A model generated the notes under the pieces. That model was not told the origin of the DNA, made no database searches, and saw nothing but the letters and a program-made list of their open reading frames with translations. 64,000 nt of DNA, from NCBI GenBank assembly GCA_037446495.1, contig JBBIIL010000003.1, positions 85,487 through 149,486 on the forward strand, written 5' to 3'. This DNA is from CAIXZV01 sp037446495 (GTDB lineage Bacteria; Chloroflexota; Limnocylindria; Limnocylindrales; CSP1-4). This document shows positions 19,445 through 28,413 of this stretch, piece by piece; position 1 is the first letter of the stretch; each line of letters opens with the position of its first letter. Made by a program: the position numbers and the translations under genes.

Positions 19445-19739
19445 CGTCCACCAGGACGTTGACGCCGTCAAGCTCCATGCCCAGCAGCCGCTCGACGGCA
19501 GCGGCCGTGGCAGCGCGCACCTCCGAGGTCAGCGGGACCAGGCGCTGGCGCGGCCGGGCGACGATCCAGAGGGTGACGTGGACCCGGCCGTCCCGGACGC
19601 GGATCCGGACAGGCGCACCGCCGATCCAGCCTCGCCAGCGCTGCCCGCCGCGGCCCACCCGCAGGACGCCCGGGACCTCGAGTGCGGCCAGCCGCACGGT
19701 CTCGCGGATGACGTCTGTGCCGACCGTCAGATCCGCCAT
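19431..19739 (-). CDS. Asp23/Gls24 family protein
   Basis: 102 residues, matching the short form of the Asp23/Gls24 (DUF322) family: VIRETVRLAALEVPGVLRV, then VHVTLWIVARPRQRLVPLTSEVRAATAAAVERLLGME, ending VNVLVDG. Family members are abundant, membrane-associated or cell-envelope-stress related; the biochemical role is unclear. Located two bases after plsX and overlapping nusB, so its product is made with phospholipid-synthesis and antitermination factors. A second, longer family member is at 27825-28247. Confidence 0.85.
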   Translation of the reverse strand: MADLTVGTDVIRETVRLAALEVPGVLRVGRGGQRWRGWIGGAPVRIRVRDGRVHVTLWIVARPRQRLVPLTSEVRAATAAAVERLLGMELDGVNVLVDGVGG

Positions 19740-19741
19740 CG

Positions 19742-20827
19742 TCAGTTCCCCTCCGCTGCGCCCGGCGCGTCGCTGCTGCCGGGCCGATCGGGCGAGACCT
19801 CGGACAGGCCGAGGTACCGAGCGATCTCGCCGTTGACGCCCTCGCGGACCGCCTTGGCCGTCGTCTCGAGCGCGTACCAGACCATCCGCCGCTTGGCATT
19901 GCCGTGGGTGATGACCATCGTGCCGTTCACGCCCAGCAGCGTGGTTCCGCCCACCACCTCGTGGTCGAACTTGACACGGATGCGCGCGATGGACGGGCGC
20001 ATCAGGAGACCGGCGAGCTTGCCCCGCAGCGAGCCGTAGAACTCGGCCCGCAGCAGGTCGAAGATGTAGTTGGCCAAGCCCTCGAAGAACTTGATCACCA
20101 CGTTGCCCACGACCGCATCGCACACCACCACGTCCGCGACGAATCGGGTCAGGTCGCGGCCCTCGACGTTGCCGATGAAGTTGAGGTTGGTCTGGTCGAT
20201 CAGCTCGGTGGCCCGCGCGATACGCGCGTCGCCCTTCCCCTTCTCCTCGCCGATGGACAGCAGCGCCACCCGTGGGTTCGGGACGCCCATCACCCGCTCG
20301 GCGAAGATGGATCCCATGCGCGCGTACTGGGCGAGGTTCTCCGCGGTGGAGTCCGGGTTGGCGCCGATGTCGAGCAGCAGGAACGGCTTGCCGCCCGGCA
20401 GTTGGACGGCGAGCGGCGGCCGGTCGATGCCCGGGAGCGTGCCGAGGATCAGGACGCCGGCCGCCATGCCCGCGCCAGTGTGGCCGGCCGTGACGACGCC
20501 GTCCGCCTCCCCGTTCTTGACCAGCTCGGTGGCGATGCGGATCGACGACTGCTTCTTCCGGGCGAGGGCTCGCGCAGGATGCTCGTCCATGCCCACGACG
20601 TCGGGCCCGTGGACGAAGCGCACGTTGGCGGGGGCGTCGCCGGCGAGCTTTCTCACCAGCGCCTCGTCGCCCACGAGGATCACCTCGTCAACCGGATGCT
20701 CGCGGGCCCACTTCACGGCGCCGGGGACAACCTCGGGTGCGCCGAAGTCACCGCCCATGGCGTCCACCGCGATGCGGACGGCGCCATTGGCGCGTGGAGC
20801 GGGGGCGGGACTGGGCGTCGCGCTCAT
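19742..20827 (-). CDS. plsX: Phosphate acyltransferase PlsX
   Basis: 361 residues. Converts acyl-ACP to acyl-phosphate, the donor for PlsY at the first step of phospholipid synthesis. Signatures: IAVDAMGGDFGAPEVVPGA, VVTAGHTGAGMAAG, LLDIGANPDSTAENLAQYA, SIGEEKGKGD and VGNVVIKFFEGLA. ATG at 20827 is seven bases after rpmF; the longer frame overlaps rpmF and is not family-like. A short Pro/Ser tail follows the domain. Confidence 0.97.
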   Translation of the reverse strand: MSATPSPAPAPRANGAVRIAVDAMGGDFGAPEVVPGAVKWAREHPVDEVILVGDEALVRKLAGDAPANVRFVHGPDVVGMDEHPARALARKKQSSIRIATELVKNGEADGVVTAGHTGAGMAAGVLILGTLPGIDRPPLAVQLPGGKPFLLLDIGANPDSTAENLAQYARMGSIFAERVMGVPNPRVALLSIGEEKGKGDARIARATELIDQTNLNFIGNVEGRDLTRFVADVVVCDAVVGNVVIKFFEGLANYIFDLLRAEFYGSLRGKLAGLLMRPSIARIRVKFDHEVVGGTTLLGVNGTMVITHGNAKRRMVWYALETTAKAVREGVNGEIARYLGLSEVSPDRPGSSDAPGAAEGN

Positions 20828-20834
20828 GGCGCGC

Positions 20835-21041
20835 TTACGAGTTGTCGCCGCCCTCGGAGCCCGGCGTCTTGAGCACGACCGCCTGACGGCCGTTGTACCA
20901 ACCACAGGCGGGGCAGACCCGGTGCGGCAGCTTCTGCTCGTGGCAGTGCGGGCACTCCACAAGCTGCGGCAGGGTGATGGCGTGGTGGCTCCGCCGGTCC
21001 ATCTGCCGGGCGTGAGCGACCTTTCGCTTCGGAACACCCAT
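20835..21041 (-). CDS. rpmF: Ribosomal protein L32 (zinc-ribbon form)
   Basis: 68 residues. Recognised by MGVPKRKVAHARQ and a zinc ribbon with CPHC and CPAC pairs. The rpmF-plsX pairing is the widely conserved one. ATG at 21041 with AGGAG upstream, preceded by a long leader with its own candidate promoter. Confidence 0.97.
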   Translation of the reverse strand: MGVPKRKVAHARQMDRRSHHAITLPQLVECPHCHEQKLPHRVCPACGWYNGRQAVVLKTPGSEGGDNS

Positions 21042-21381
21042 GTCGGTCTACGCTCCTGTTGGGCTCATCGCGCGGGACGGCCCCGCGATGGTGTCAGTGT
21101 TGGGTCGCCCGCTGTCCTGGGCGCGCTGACGCGCCGCCGGGTGGTTGGGCCGAAGAGGGATTTTAGCGGGTCCGGCGCGGTTTCGTCGAGCTCGCTCCGT
21201 CGAACGATGGCGGCGCCCGACCGCCCCTTCCGAGCCCGACCGTAACCCATCAGCCTCACACGGCGCATCCGAGGCCGCACTTCGTTGCCCGTCACGTCGC
21301 AGACGGACGCCGAACGAGGATCCACGCGGCGAGAATCCGCTGAGCGCGACCGCCGCGCTGCGCACCACGCCACGGGTCCGC
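21042..21381. other. Gene-less leader between DUF177 gene and rpmF
   Basis: 340 bases without a convincing gene. It is normal for a DUF177 gene to lie directly before rpmF, so this spacer is unusual. It contains the candidate rpmF promoter at 21160-21189. No riboswitch or known RNA was recognised. Confidence 0.5.
21160..21189 (-). promoter_or_regulatory. Candidate promoter of the rpmF-plsX operon
   Basis: Minus strand TCGACG (-35, four of six), 18-base spacer, TAAAAT (-10, five of six). It would give a leader of roughly 110-120 bases before rpmF. Confidence 0.5.
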
Positions 21382-21990
21382 TCAGTCCGCGGGCTCGGCC
21401 TCGAACGCAGCCGCGTCGACGCGAAACCCGCGCAGGGCCTCCATCCGCGGGTCAATCGGCCCGTCGCCGTGACCATGGCCGGGCTCCAGGCGCGCGCCGC
21501 ACTCGTCGCACAGGCCGGGGCAGTCGGGCTCGCACAGTGGGGCGATGGGCTCCTGGAGGCTGATCGCCTCGATGACGAGCGGCCGCAGCTCGAGCTCATG
21601 ATGGTCGGTCAGACGCGGCGTCTCGGGGTCCTCGCCCTCCTCGAGCTCCACGGGCGCGCCGCTCGCGAGGTCGACGGACGGCAGGACCTCCTCGTCGAGC
21701 GTGACGCGCACATCGGTCGTGACGGCGCCAAGGCACCTCGCGCACTCGCCCTCGAGCGTGGTCGTGAGGTCTGATTCCACCACCAGGCCGCGGTTCGTTC
21801 GCAGCAGGCGGATCCCGCCGGACACCGGTCGGCTGACAACCAGGTCCTCGCCCGCATCCACGGTGACGTCGTCCACCCGGTATTCGCGCACGGATCCCGG
21901 CGGCTCGGCGAGCAGACCGGCCACGTTGAAGGTCAACGGGTCGCCCTGTGTGTCAACCGGTCGCGACGGATGGGGGTCGCCCGCGCTCAT
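21382..21990 (-). CDS. DUF177 (YceD-type) protein
   Basis: 202 residues. DUF177/YceD proteins are linked to 23S rRNA/ribosome large-subunit accumulation and typically precede rpmF. The family pattern is the CxxC-containing ECARCLGAVTTDVRVTLDEEVLP followed by ELRPLVIEAISLQEPIAPLCEPDCPGLCDECG, so a second Cys cluster is present and metal binding is plausible. ATG overlaps the preceding stop (ATGA). Separated from rpmF by 340 bases. Confidence 0.88.
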   Translation of the reverse strand: MSAGDPHPSRPVDTQGDPLTFNVAGLLAEPPGSVREYRVDDVTVDAGEDLVVSRPVSGGIRLLRTNRGLVVESDLTTTLEGECARCLGAVTTDVRVTLDEEVLPSVDLASGAPVELEEGEDPETPRLTDHHELELRPLVIEAISLQEPIAPLCEPDCPGLCDECGARLEPGHGHGDGPIDPRMEALRGFRVDAAAFEAEPAD

Positions 21991-22547
21991 CGGCGAGCGA
22001 GGTTCCCGAGCCCCTCGTCATCGACCATCCCCTCGACATCGTCGTCGCGCGCGGGCGCGTACGCGGGGCCCGACGCGGCCTCGGGTGGAGGAGCGAAGGC
22101 GGCGCGGCGCTCGTCCAGCATCGCGATGCCGCGCTCGATGCCGCGCAGCGTCCGGTTCACCTCGCCCTCGAGCTCGGTGAGCACGCCCGCGGCGTACTCG
22201 TCGGCACCCTGGCGAACGCTGTCAGCGTCGTCCTCTGCATCGGCGATGATGCGCCGGCTCTCCGCATCCGCAGCCTCGGTCAGGCCACGTTCCCCGATCA
22301 GGAAGGCGGCCTGCTCCTGCGCGCGCGCCACGATGCGCTCAGCCTCCTCTTGGGCCTTCTCGATGATCCGCTCGCCCTCGGAGTTGATCCGCTTGGCGGC
22401 GCGGACCTCCTCGGGCACGGCGACACGGAGCTCGTCGATGAGGTTGAGCGCCTGCTCGCGGTCGACGATCGCGTTCTTGGTCAGCGGGAGGGACTTCCCG
22501 TTCGCGATCAGGGACTCCAAGCGCTCGACGAGGAAGATGATGTCCAG
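21987..22547 (-). CDS. Coiled-coil protein, probable CTG start
   Basis: About 186 residues, nearly all helical and charged: EEVRAAKRINSEGERIIEK, then AQEEAERIVARAQEQAAF, then an acidic tail. It resembles uncharacterised DivIVA/ATP-synthase-b-like coiled-coil proteins of Chloroflexota and Actinomycetota found upstream of DUF177. The TTG at 22520 would start inside the conserved-looking block. Reading in the same frame from CTG at 22547 gives LDIIFLVERLESLIANGK, and CTG has GGGGAG upstream. Its stop overlaps the DUF177 ATG. Function unknown; a scaffold or division-associated role is speculation. Confidence 0.72.
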   Translation of the reverse strand: MDIIFLVERLESLIANGKSLPLTKNAIVDREQALNLIDELRVAVPEEVRAAKRINSEGERIIEKAQEEAERIVARAQEQAAFLIGERGLTEAADAESRRIIADAEDDADSVRQGADEYAAGVLTELEGEVNRTLRGIERGIAMLDERRAAFAPPPEAASGPAYAPARDDDVEGMVDDEGLGNLARR

Positions 22548-22596
22548 CGGTCGGCTCCCCAGGCTGGTGCCCCGGGGCGGGGCGTCTCGGGGAATG

Positions 22597-22606
22597 ATTA
22601 TGGCAC
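22597..22606 (-). promoter_or_regulatory. Candidate extended -10 upstream of the coiled-coil gene
   Basis: GTGCCATAAT on the minus strand, about 50 bases before the proposed CTG start. No clear -35. Confidence 0.4.
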
Positions 22607-22637
22607 GCGGGCGCGCGACGCTCCTGCCCCCTACGCG

Positions 22638-23135
22638 TCAGGCGCGCCGGCTCAAGGTGGCAGTCAGGGCCTCGGCGGCCGGGGCCGGCAGCATGCGCGA
22701 GACGTCCCCCCCTAACTGCGCGATCTCCTTGACCAGGCTCGAGCTGATGTAGCTGTGCTCCAGGGAGGTCATGAAGAACACGGTGTCCACGTCCGGTGCG
22801 AGCTCGTGGTTGTTGTGCGCGAGCTGCATCTCGGTCTCGAAGTCGGCGATGGCGCGCAGGCCACGGACCAGCGACGACGCCCCGACGCGGTGGCAGAAGT
22901 CCACGGTCAGGCCGTCGAACGTCTCGACCGCCACGCGTCCGGCGAGGGCTGCATCGGCCGCGACGACCTGCGCGATGATCGCGACACGCTCCTCGGCCGC
23001 CAGCAGTGGCATCTTGCGCGGGTTGGCCAGGACCGCCACGACGACCTCGTCGAAGACGCGGGCGGCGCGGCGCACGACGTCGAGGTGGCCGTTGGTGATC
23101 GGGTCGAACGAGCCCGGGTAGACCGCGACGTTCAT
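22638..23135 (-). CDS. coaD: Phosphopantetheine adenylyltransferase
   Basis: 165 residues. Penultimate step of coenzyme A synthesis (4'-phosphopantetheine + ATP to dephospho-CoA). Nucleotidyltransferase signatures: VYPGSFDPITNGHLDVV with the catalytic GH, SSLVRGLRAIADFETEMQ, and HSYISSSLVKEIAQLGGDV. ATG at 23135 overlaps the rsmD stop by four bases (ATGA). Gene pair rsmD-coaD is conserved. Confidence 0.98.
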   Translation of the reverse strand: MNVAVYPGSFDPITNGHLDVVRRAARVFDEVVVAVLANPRKMPLLAAEERVAIIAQVVAADAALAGRVAVETFDGLTVDFCHRVGASSLVRGLRAIADFETEMQLAHNNHELAPDVDTVFFMTSLEHSYISSSLVKEIAQLGGDVSRMLPAPAAEALTATLSRRA

Positions 23136-23734
23136 GTCCCGCCCGCCTCCTCGCGCTCCGTGGGCACCGCGTCTCGGCGCCGGTAGAAGGTGAGCGCCGT
23201 CTCGCCGAAGCGGCGCTCCCGCACGGATGCTAGCAGGCCGGTCTGCGCCGGCGGGGCCTCGCGCCAGAAGTGCTTCGCGATGACGACACCGTCGGGCGTC
23301 AGGAACCCGCCCACCAGCTCGAGGGCCTGGACCAGCGCCTCGGTGTCCGCGTAGGGCGGGTCCATCAGCACGATGTCGAACGGGCCGCCCGCCGCGGCGC
23401 CCGCGGGGTCCGCGAGCCACGCCACTGCGTCGCGCCTGACCACCTCGCCCCGCCCCGCCAGGTTCGCGCGCCGCAGGTTCTCCCCGACCACCCGCGCCGC
23501 GCCGCCATCCTTCTCCACGAACACGGCCCTGGCTGCACCGCGCGAGAGCGCCTCGATGCCGGCAGCGCCGCTGCCGGCGAACAGGTCGAGGACCACAGCG
23601 TCGGGGAGCTCGGGCTCGAGCACCGCGAACAGCGTCTGCTTCACGCGGTCCGCGAGCGGGCGGGTGCCGGGCCCGGGGGCGGTCAGGCGGATCCCTTTTG
23701 CGGTCCCCGCGATCACCCGGCCCGCATCGGCCAT
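23132..23734 (-). CDS. rsmD: 16S rRNA (guanine-966-N2)-methyltransferase
   Basis: 200 residues. SAM-dependent methylation of G966 in 16S rRNA. Visible: RVIAGTAKGIRLTAPGPGTRPLADRVKQTLF, SAM-binding LDLFAGSGAAGIEALSRGA, and catalytic MDPPY. Eighteen bases after recG, overlapping coaD. Confidence 0.95.
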   Translation of the reverse strand: MADAGRVIAGTAKGIRLTAPGPGTRPLADRVKQTLFAVLEPELPDAVVLDLFAGSGAAGIEALSRGAARAVFVEKDGGAARVVGENLRRANLAGRGEVVRRDAVAWLADPAGAAAGGPFDIVLMDPPYADTEALVQALELVGGFLTPDGVVIAKHFWREAPPAQTGLLASVRERRFGETALTFYRRRDAVPTEREEAGGT

Positions 23735-23752
23735 GCCGCTCCCCTCCCGGCC

Positions 23753-26056
23753 CTACGCCGCGCTGGCGCTGGCCGCGTCGCCACGGAACACGCGCACCAG
23801 CCAGCCTGACTCGAGCTCCCGCGACAAGTCCGCCAGGTCGGGCGGGAGCCGGCCGTCGGTGTCGAGGAGCGACTCGGCGTGGAGGCGCGCCAGCGCCGCC
23901 AGCTCGCGGTGGGCGGGGTCCGCGAGAGTGGCCACCCGGAGCCTTGGCAGACCGCTCTGCGCGAGACCCAGCACGTCGCCCTCGCGCCGCAGCTCGAAGT
24001 CCTTCTCGGCGAGCGCGAAGCCGTCCGAGGTGGACGCCACCGCCTTGAGCCGCTCGTGCTCCGCGGTGCCCTCAGCCGCCTCGCTGACGAGCACGCAGAA
24101 CGATTCCACCGTGCCGCGGCCGACGCGCCCGCGAAGCTGGTGGAGCTGCGCGAGGCCGAAGCGCTCGGCCCCCTCGACAACCATCATCGTGGCCGCCGGG
24201 ACGTCCACGCCCACCTCGACCACCGTCGTCCCCACGAGCACGTCAAGCTCTCCGTCGCGGAAGCGTGCCATCTCCCGGTCGCGGTCAGCGGGCTTCAGGC
24301 GCCCGTGCACGAGGCCCACGCGGAGCGGCGCCAGCTCGAGGGTCAGGCGCTCGAACTCGGCCTCCGCGGCTGCGGCCCACACCGTCTCGACGTCCTCGTC
24401 GGGAAGCTCGTCGTCGCCGGCCCAGCCCCCGTCCTCCGCCTCGGCGCCGCCCGCCTCGGTCACCGCGGGCCCGATCCTCGGCACGACCACGAACGTGCGG
24501 CCACCCGCGACCGCCTCCTCGCGCACCTTGCGCCACGTCCCGTCGAGCTCGGCCGGGCGCCGGATCCCGGTTCGCACGGGCACACGGCCGGCGGGCGCGG
24601 CGCGCAGGGTGGAGACGTCGAGGTCCGCGTAGAGCACCTGGCCCAGCGTTCTGGGAATGGGCGTGGCGGTCATCAGCAGGACGTGCGGCTGGTGGCCGGT
24701 CCCGGCCTTCGCCTCGAGCGCGCCACGCTGCTCCACGCCGAACCGGTGCTGCTCATCCACGACGGCAAGGGCGAGATCGGCGAAGGCCACCTTCTCCTGG
24801 AGCAGCGCGTGCGTCCCAACCACGACCGCCGCCTGACCGCTCATGATGGCCTCGAGCGCCCTCGCCTTCGCCTTGGCGTCGAGCGACCCCGTGAGCAGCG
24901 TCACGGGGATGCCCAGGTCCTCGAGCAGTGAGGCCACCGTCGTCAGGTGCTGGCGGGCGAGCAGGTCAGTCGGGGCGAGCATCGCCGCCTGGCGGCCCGA
25001 GAGCGCGGCTGCCGCGAGGGCCCACGCTGCCACGGCGGTCTTGCCGGCGCCCACGTCGCCCTGGACGAGGCGCAGCATCGGCGTCGGCCGGGCCAGGTCC
25101 GCGCGGATCTCGGCGATCGTCTGCGCCTGGTCCGGCGTGAGGGCCGCGGCCCCGCCCAGCCTGCGTCCGAGTGACGCCTCGAGCGCCCGCCTGATGGCCT
25201 CGTCCCGCGCCTGGTCCACGGGGATCGGCAGCGCGAGGTCTCGGCCGCGGGACCGGCGGCGCATCACCATGCCCAGCTGGAGGGCGAGCAGCTCGTCGTA
25301 CGCGAGGCGACGGAGCGCGGCATCCCGGGCCTCGAAGTCCGGCGGGTAGTGGACGGCCTCGAGCACCTGTGCGATCGCGGGCGCGCCGGCCTCCCGGCGC
25401 AGCCTTGCCGGCAGGTACTCCGGGTAGGCCCGCCCGTCACGGTCGAGCGCCTGGCGCATCGCTGCGCGGAGCCGCGCCGTCGTGACGCCCGAGGTCAGGC
25501 GGTAGACCGGCACGATGCGCCCGGCGTGGAGCAGGGAGACGGCCGCCGCGGGCTGGAAGTCCGGGCCGTCGAGGACCAGCGTGAAGCCGCGCCGCTTGAG
25601 CTTGCCCGAGACGATGATCTCGTCGCCCTCGCGCAGGCGACGCTCGACGAACTGGCGTCCGAACCAGGCGGCCTCGGCGGTGCCCGTGTCGTCCTCGAGG
25701 TACGCGGTGGTGACCTGGACCTTCCGCCGCCACGTCTGCTGCACGCGGATCGCCGTCACGCGGACGCGCGCGGAGACCACCGTGCCGTCGGGGACGTAGG
25801 GCAGGCTGCCCAGCTGCATCAGCTGGCGCAGGTCGTCATACCGGCGAGGGAGGTGGAACAGCAGGTCGCGGACGGTTTCGATTCCCAGCCGCCGCCCGGC
25901 TCGGCGGAGCGTGCCGGCGGCGCTGAGGCCGGCCAGGGCGAGGGGCATCGAGAGCCGCTCGAATGGGTCCTCGGGCAGCTGCACGGACCTCCTGGCGGTC
26001 GTGGGGCGCAGCGGCCGGCTGCCGCGAGCGGGACCCGGCCGACGTCGCTCGCTCAC
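23753..26056 (-). CDS. recG: ATP-dependent DNA helicase RecG
   Basis: 767 residues. Branch-migration helicase acting at stalled forks and Holliday junctions. N-terminal wedge/OB domain (GIETVRDLLFHLPRRYDD, then the VQTTWRRK-like OB strand region), helicase motif I QGDVGAGKTAVAAWAL, motif II VVDEQHRFGVEQR, motif III LLMTATPIPRTL, and late motifs VVVEGAERFGLAQLHQLRGRVGRG. The GTG start overlaps the fakA stop (GTGA). Confidence 0.97.
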   Translation of the reverse strand: MSERRRPGPARGSRPLRPTTARRSVQLPEDPFERLSMPLALAGLSAAGTLRRAGRRLGIETVRDLLFHLPRRYDDLRQLMQLGSLPYVPDGTVVSARVRVTAIRVQQTWRRKVQVTTAYLEDDTGTAEAAWFGRQFVERRLREGDEIIVSGKLKRRGFTLVLDGPDFQPAAAVSLLHAGRIVPVYRLTSGVTTARLRAAMRQALDRDGRAYPEYLPARLRREAGAPAIAQVLEAVHYPPDFEARDAALRRLAYDELLALQLGMVMRRRSRGRDLALPIPVDQARDEAIRRALEASLGRRLGGAAALTPDQAQTIAEIRADLARPTPMLRLVQGDVGAGKTAVAAWALAAAALSGRQAAMLAPTDLLARQHLTTVASLLEDLGIPVTLLTGSLDAKAKARALEAIMSGQAAVVVGTHALLQEKVAFADLALAVVDEQHRFGVEQRGALEAKAGTGHQPHVLLMTATPIPRTLGQVLYADLDVSTLRAAPAGRVPVRTGIRRPAELDGTWRKVREEAVAGGRTFVVVPRIGPAVTEAGGAEAEDGGWAGDDELPDEDVETVWAAAAEAEFERLTLELAPLRVGLVHGRLKPADRDREMARFRDGELDVLVGTTVVEVGVDVPAATMMVVEGAERFGLAQLHQLRGRVGRGTVESFCVLVSEAAEGTAEHERLKAVASTSDGFALAEKDFELRREGDVLGLAQSGLPRLRVATLADPAHRELAALARLHAESLLDTDGRLPPDLADLSRELESGWLVRVFRGDAASASAA

Positions 26057-27825
26057 TCGGCCGAGATCAGGTACCGGTAGTGGGGCTGGCCGCCGTGGAG
26101 AACCTCCACCTCGGCCCCGGGCGCCACCTCGTGGATCCGGGACGCCAGCTCCTCAGCGTCCTCGAGGGTCGCCTCCGCGCCGTAGTAGACCTCGACGATC
26201 TCGAACCCGCCCTTCAGGCGCCCGAAGGCGGCGATCACCGCACGGTGGGCGTCGTTGTCGAGGGCGAGCAGCCCGTCGTCGGGATCGAGGACCATCGTCT
26301 GGCCCTTCTTCACCTTCCTCCCGGACACGGTGGCATCCCGCACGGCCTCGGTGACCTGCACCGAGAGGATGGCCCGGGCCGCCGAGGTCATCGCCTCCGC
26401 GTTCTCCTCGGCGCCCTTCGCCGGGTCCATGCGGAGCAGGGCTGCCACGCCCTCGGCGCAGTTGCGCGTCGGGACGATGTGGACCGGCCGGTCCGTCATC
26501 GCGGCAACCTGCTTGGCAGCCAGGGTCACGTTGGGGTTGTTGGGCAGGATCAGGAGCTCGTCGGCCTGCGTGGACTGCACTGCGTCGAGCAGTTCGCCAG
26601 TTGAGGGGTTCGCGGTCTGGCCGCCGTGCACCACGCGAAACGCCACGTACTCCCGGAAGCCGTCAGCGGTGGTCTCGAGGCGGCTCGCCAGACCGTCCGA
26701 CGGGGCCACGGCCACGACGCCCAGCGGCATGCGCGTGAGCCGCAGCGACGCGGTGGCCGTCGCAACCGGCGTCGCCATGGCGCGGGCCAGGGTGTCGGCG
26801 AAGTCGAGCGTGGGCGACAGGGTGCCCGTCGTGCCGTCGACGAAGGCGGCGGCCCTCGCCTCGCGAACCTCGCTCGCCTGGCCGTCCAGATTCTCGATGG
26901 TGATGCGCGTGAGCGTGCCGATGGCGAGGCCGTACGCGATCACCGCGTCCGGGTGCTCGTTGTGGACGTGGATCTTGGCCATCTGCTCGTCGCCGGCGAC
27001 CATGACCGAATCGCCCACGGACTTGAGGAACGCGCCGATGCCCGCGAGGTCCAGCCGCTCGCCCGGACGAGCATAAACGAGGTAGACGGTCTCGTAGCCG
27101 TAGCCCGTCTCCTCCCCGACGCGCAGCTGATACGGCGCACGGACGCCCGCCGCCGGGATCGCCACAGGATGCGGCGCGAGGTCCTCACGGGTGACGGGCG
27201 TGCCCCGGGCGGCGGACAGGGCACCCTCGAGCAGTCGGAACAGGCCCTGGCCTCCGGAGTCCACGACCTTGGCCTCGCGAAGGACCTCGAGCAGCTGCGG
27301 CGTCCTGGCGACCGCCCGTTCGGCCGCCTCCACGGTGGTGGCGAGGACGGCCACTGCGTCGTTGTTCTGCTCGGCGGCGGCGATGGCGGCAGCGGAGGCC
27401 TCCCGGATGACCGTGAGGATCGTGCCCTCGACGGGGCGCTGCACCGCGGCATAGGCCTTCTTCGCGCCGGCGTCGAGCGCGTGGGCGAGGTCCAGGCCGT
27501 TGAACCGGCGCTTGCCCTCGAGCGCATGCGCGATGCCGCCGAGGATCTGGCTGGTGATGACGCCCGAGTTGCCACGGGCGCCCATGAGCGCTCCCTGCGC
27601 GACGGCGTGGGCCACGCGCGCCGCCTCTGCGTCCGGCCCGACGTTGAGGCCGTCGGCAGCATCGAGCGCGGCGCGGACGGTGGCCAGCATGTTGGAGCCG
27701 GTGTCCCCGTCGGGCACGGGGAACACGTTGAGCGCGTTCACCTCGTCCACGTGGGCCGCGAGGTTGGCCACGGCGCTGCGGAACGCCTTGAGGAACCTCG
27801 CCCCATCGACCGTCCGCTGCGGCAT
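26053..27825 (-). CDS. fakA: DAK2-domain fatty acid kinase, FakA-like
   Basis: 590 residues. The ATP-binding DAK2 (DhaL) domain (1 to about 210) has VFPVPDGDTGSNML, whose Asp residues chelate Mg-ATP, and GARGNSGVI. The rest matches the FakA middle/C-terminal (YloV) regions with GLFRLLEG, then ILPNNPNV and HIVPTRNCAEGVAALL. In Firmicutes FakA phosphorylates fatty acids delivered by FakB (DegV-like). No fakB is in the window. Asp23-fakA-recG is a conserved order; its ATG overlaps the Asp23 stop (TGATG). Confidence 0.93.
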   Translation of the reverse strand: MPQRTVDGARFLKAFRSAVANLAAHVDEVNALNVFPVPDGDTGSNMLATVRAALDAADGLNVGPDAEAARVAHAVAQGALMGARGNSGVITSQILGGIAHALEGKRRFNGLDLAHALDAGAKKAYAAVQRPVEGTILTVIREASAAAIAAAEQNNDAVAVLATTVEAAERAVARTPQLLEVLREAKVVDSGGQGLFRLLEGALSAARGTPVTREDLAPHPVAIPAAGVRAPYQLRVGEETGYGYETVYLVYARPGERLDLAGIGAFLKSVGDSVMVAGDEQMAKIHVHNEHPDAVIAYGLAIGTLTRITIENLDGQASEVREARAAAFVDGTTGTLSPTLDFADTLARAMATPVATATASLRLTRMPLGVVAVAPSDGLASRLETTADGFREYVAFRVVHGGQTANPSTGELLDAVQSTQADELLILPNNPNVTLAAKQVAAMTDRPVHIVPTRNCAEGVAALLRMDPAKGAEENAEAMTSAARAILSVQVTEAVRDATVSGRKVKKGQTMVLDPDDGLLALDNDAHRAVIAAFGRLKGGFEIVEVYYGAEATLEDAEELASRIHEVAPGAEVEVLHGGQPHYRYLISAE

Positions 27826-28247
27826 CAGGCGACGTCCGTGCCGCTCGCGGCGAGGTCCGCCGGGCTGGGCTCGGTGGTGACGGGCGCCTCCCGGAGGGGC
27901 GCGATGCCATGCTCGTGGCGGAGACGGCCGATTCTGATGGTCACCCGCTCAGGCTCCTGGCCGACGGCATGGCGGAGCGTGTAGCGGACCGCTGATTCGA
28001 CCTGGCGCGCAACCTCGGCGACGGGCAGGCCATAGGCCACGAGGAGATCGAGGTCCACTGCCAGCGCGGGGTTGATCGAGACGCGACAGCCGGGGTTGCC
28101 GAAGCCAGCCCGATCCACGAGACGCCCCAGCCGCCCGCCCCCTGCGAAGCCGGAAACGCCGTAGACCGACAGGACAGCGGTCCGGACCAGCTCGCGGACG
28201 GCGCGCTTGGTCACAAGCGATCGGCCGGGGATAGGTTCGGCGGTCAC
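27825..28247 (-). CDS. Asp23/Gls24 family protein (second copy)
   Basis: About 140 residues from GTG 28247, which has GGAGGA ten bases upstream. Family blocks: RAVRELVRTAVLSVYGVSGF, then VDLDLLVAYGLPVAEVARQVESAVRYTL. It directly precedes fakA, the usual place of this gene. Divergent from rpmB with 166 bases between. Role in the envelope or in fatty-acid recycling is suggested by neighbours only. Confidence 0.85.
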   Translation of the reverse strand: MTAEPIPGRSLVTKRAVRELVRTAVLSVYGVSGFAGGGRLGRLVDRAGFGNPGCRVSINPALAVDLDLLVAYGLPVAEVARQVESAVRYTLRHAVGQEPERVTIRIGRLRHEHGIAPLREAPVTTEPSPADLAASGTDVA

Positions 28248-28330
28248 GCGGGCGACGTCCTCCTCGCGGGTCGCAGGCCGATGCTCGTCGGCCGGGTGGA
28301 TCCTCACCGGGGCAGGGCCCCCGAAGGCCT

Positions 28331-28340
28331 GTGCTACGAT
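28331..28340 (+). promoter_or_regulatory. Candidate extended -10 of rpmB
   Basis: GTGCTACGAT, about 70 bases before the rpmB ATG, matching the GTGCTAnnnT form seen elsewhere in the window. No clear -35. Confidence 0.45.
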
Positions 28341-28413
28341 ACCACCCCGTTTGCGCCGCACGTCACCGGTGACCTGTCGGCCTGCCGACACCCTCCGAGG
28401 AACTACACAGACC

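Noticed and set aside
21065..21373. 102-residue minus-strand ORF between DUF177 and rpmF
   Set aside because: No family resemblance and it spans the candidate rpmF promoter.
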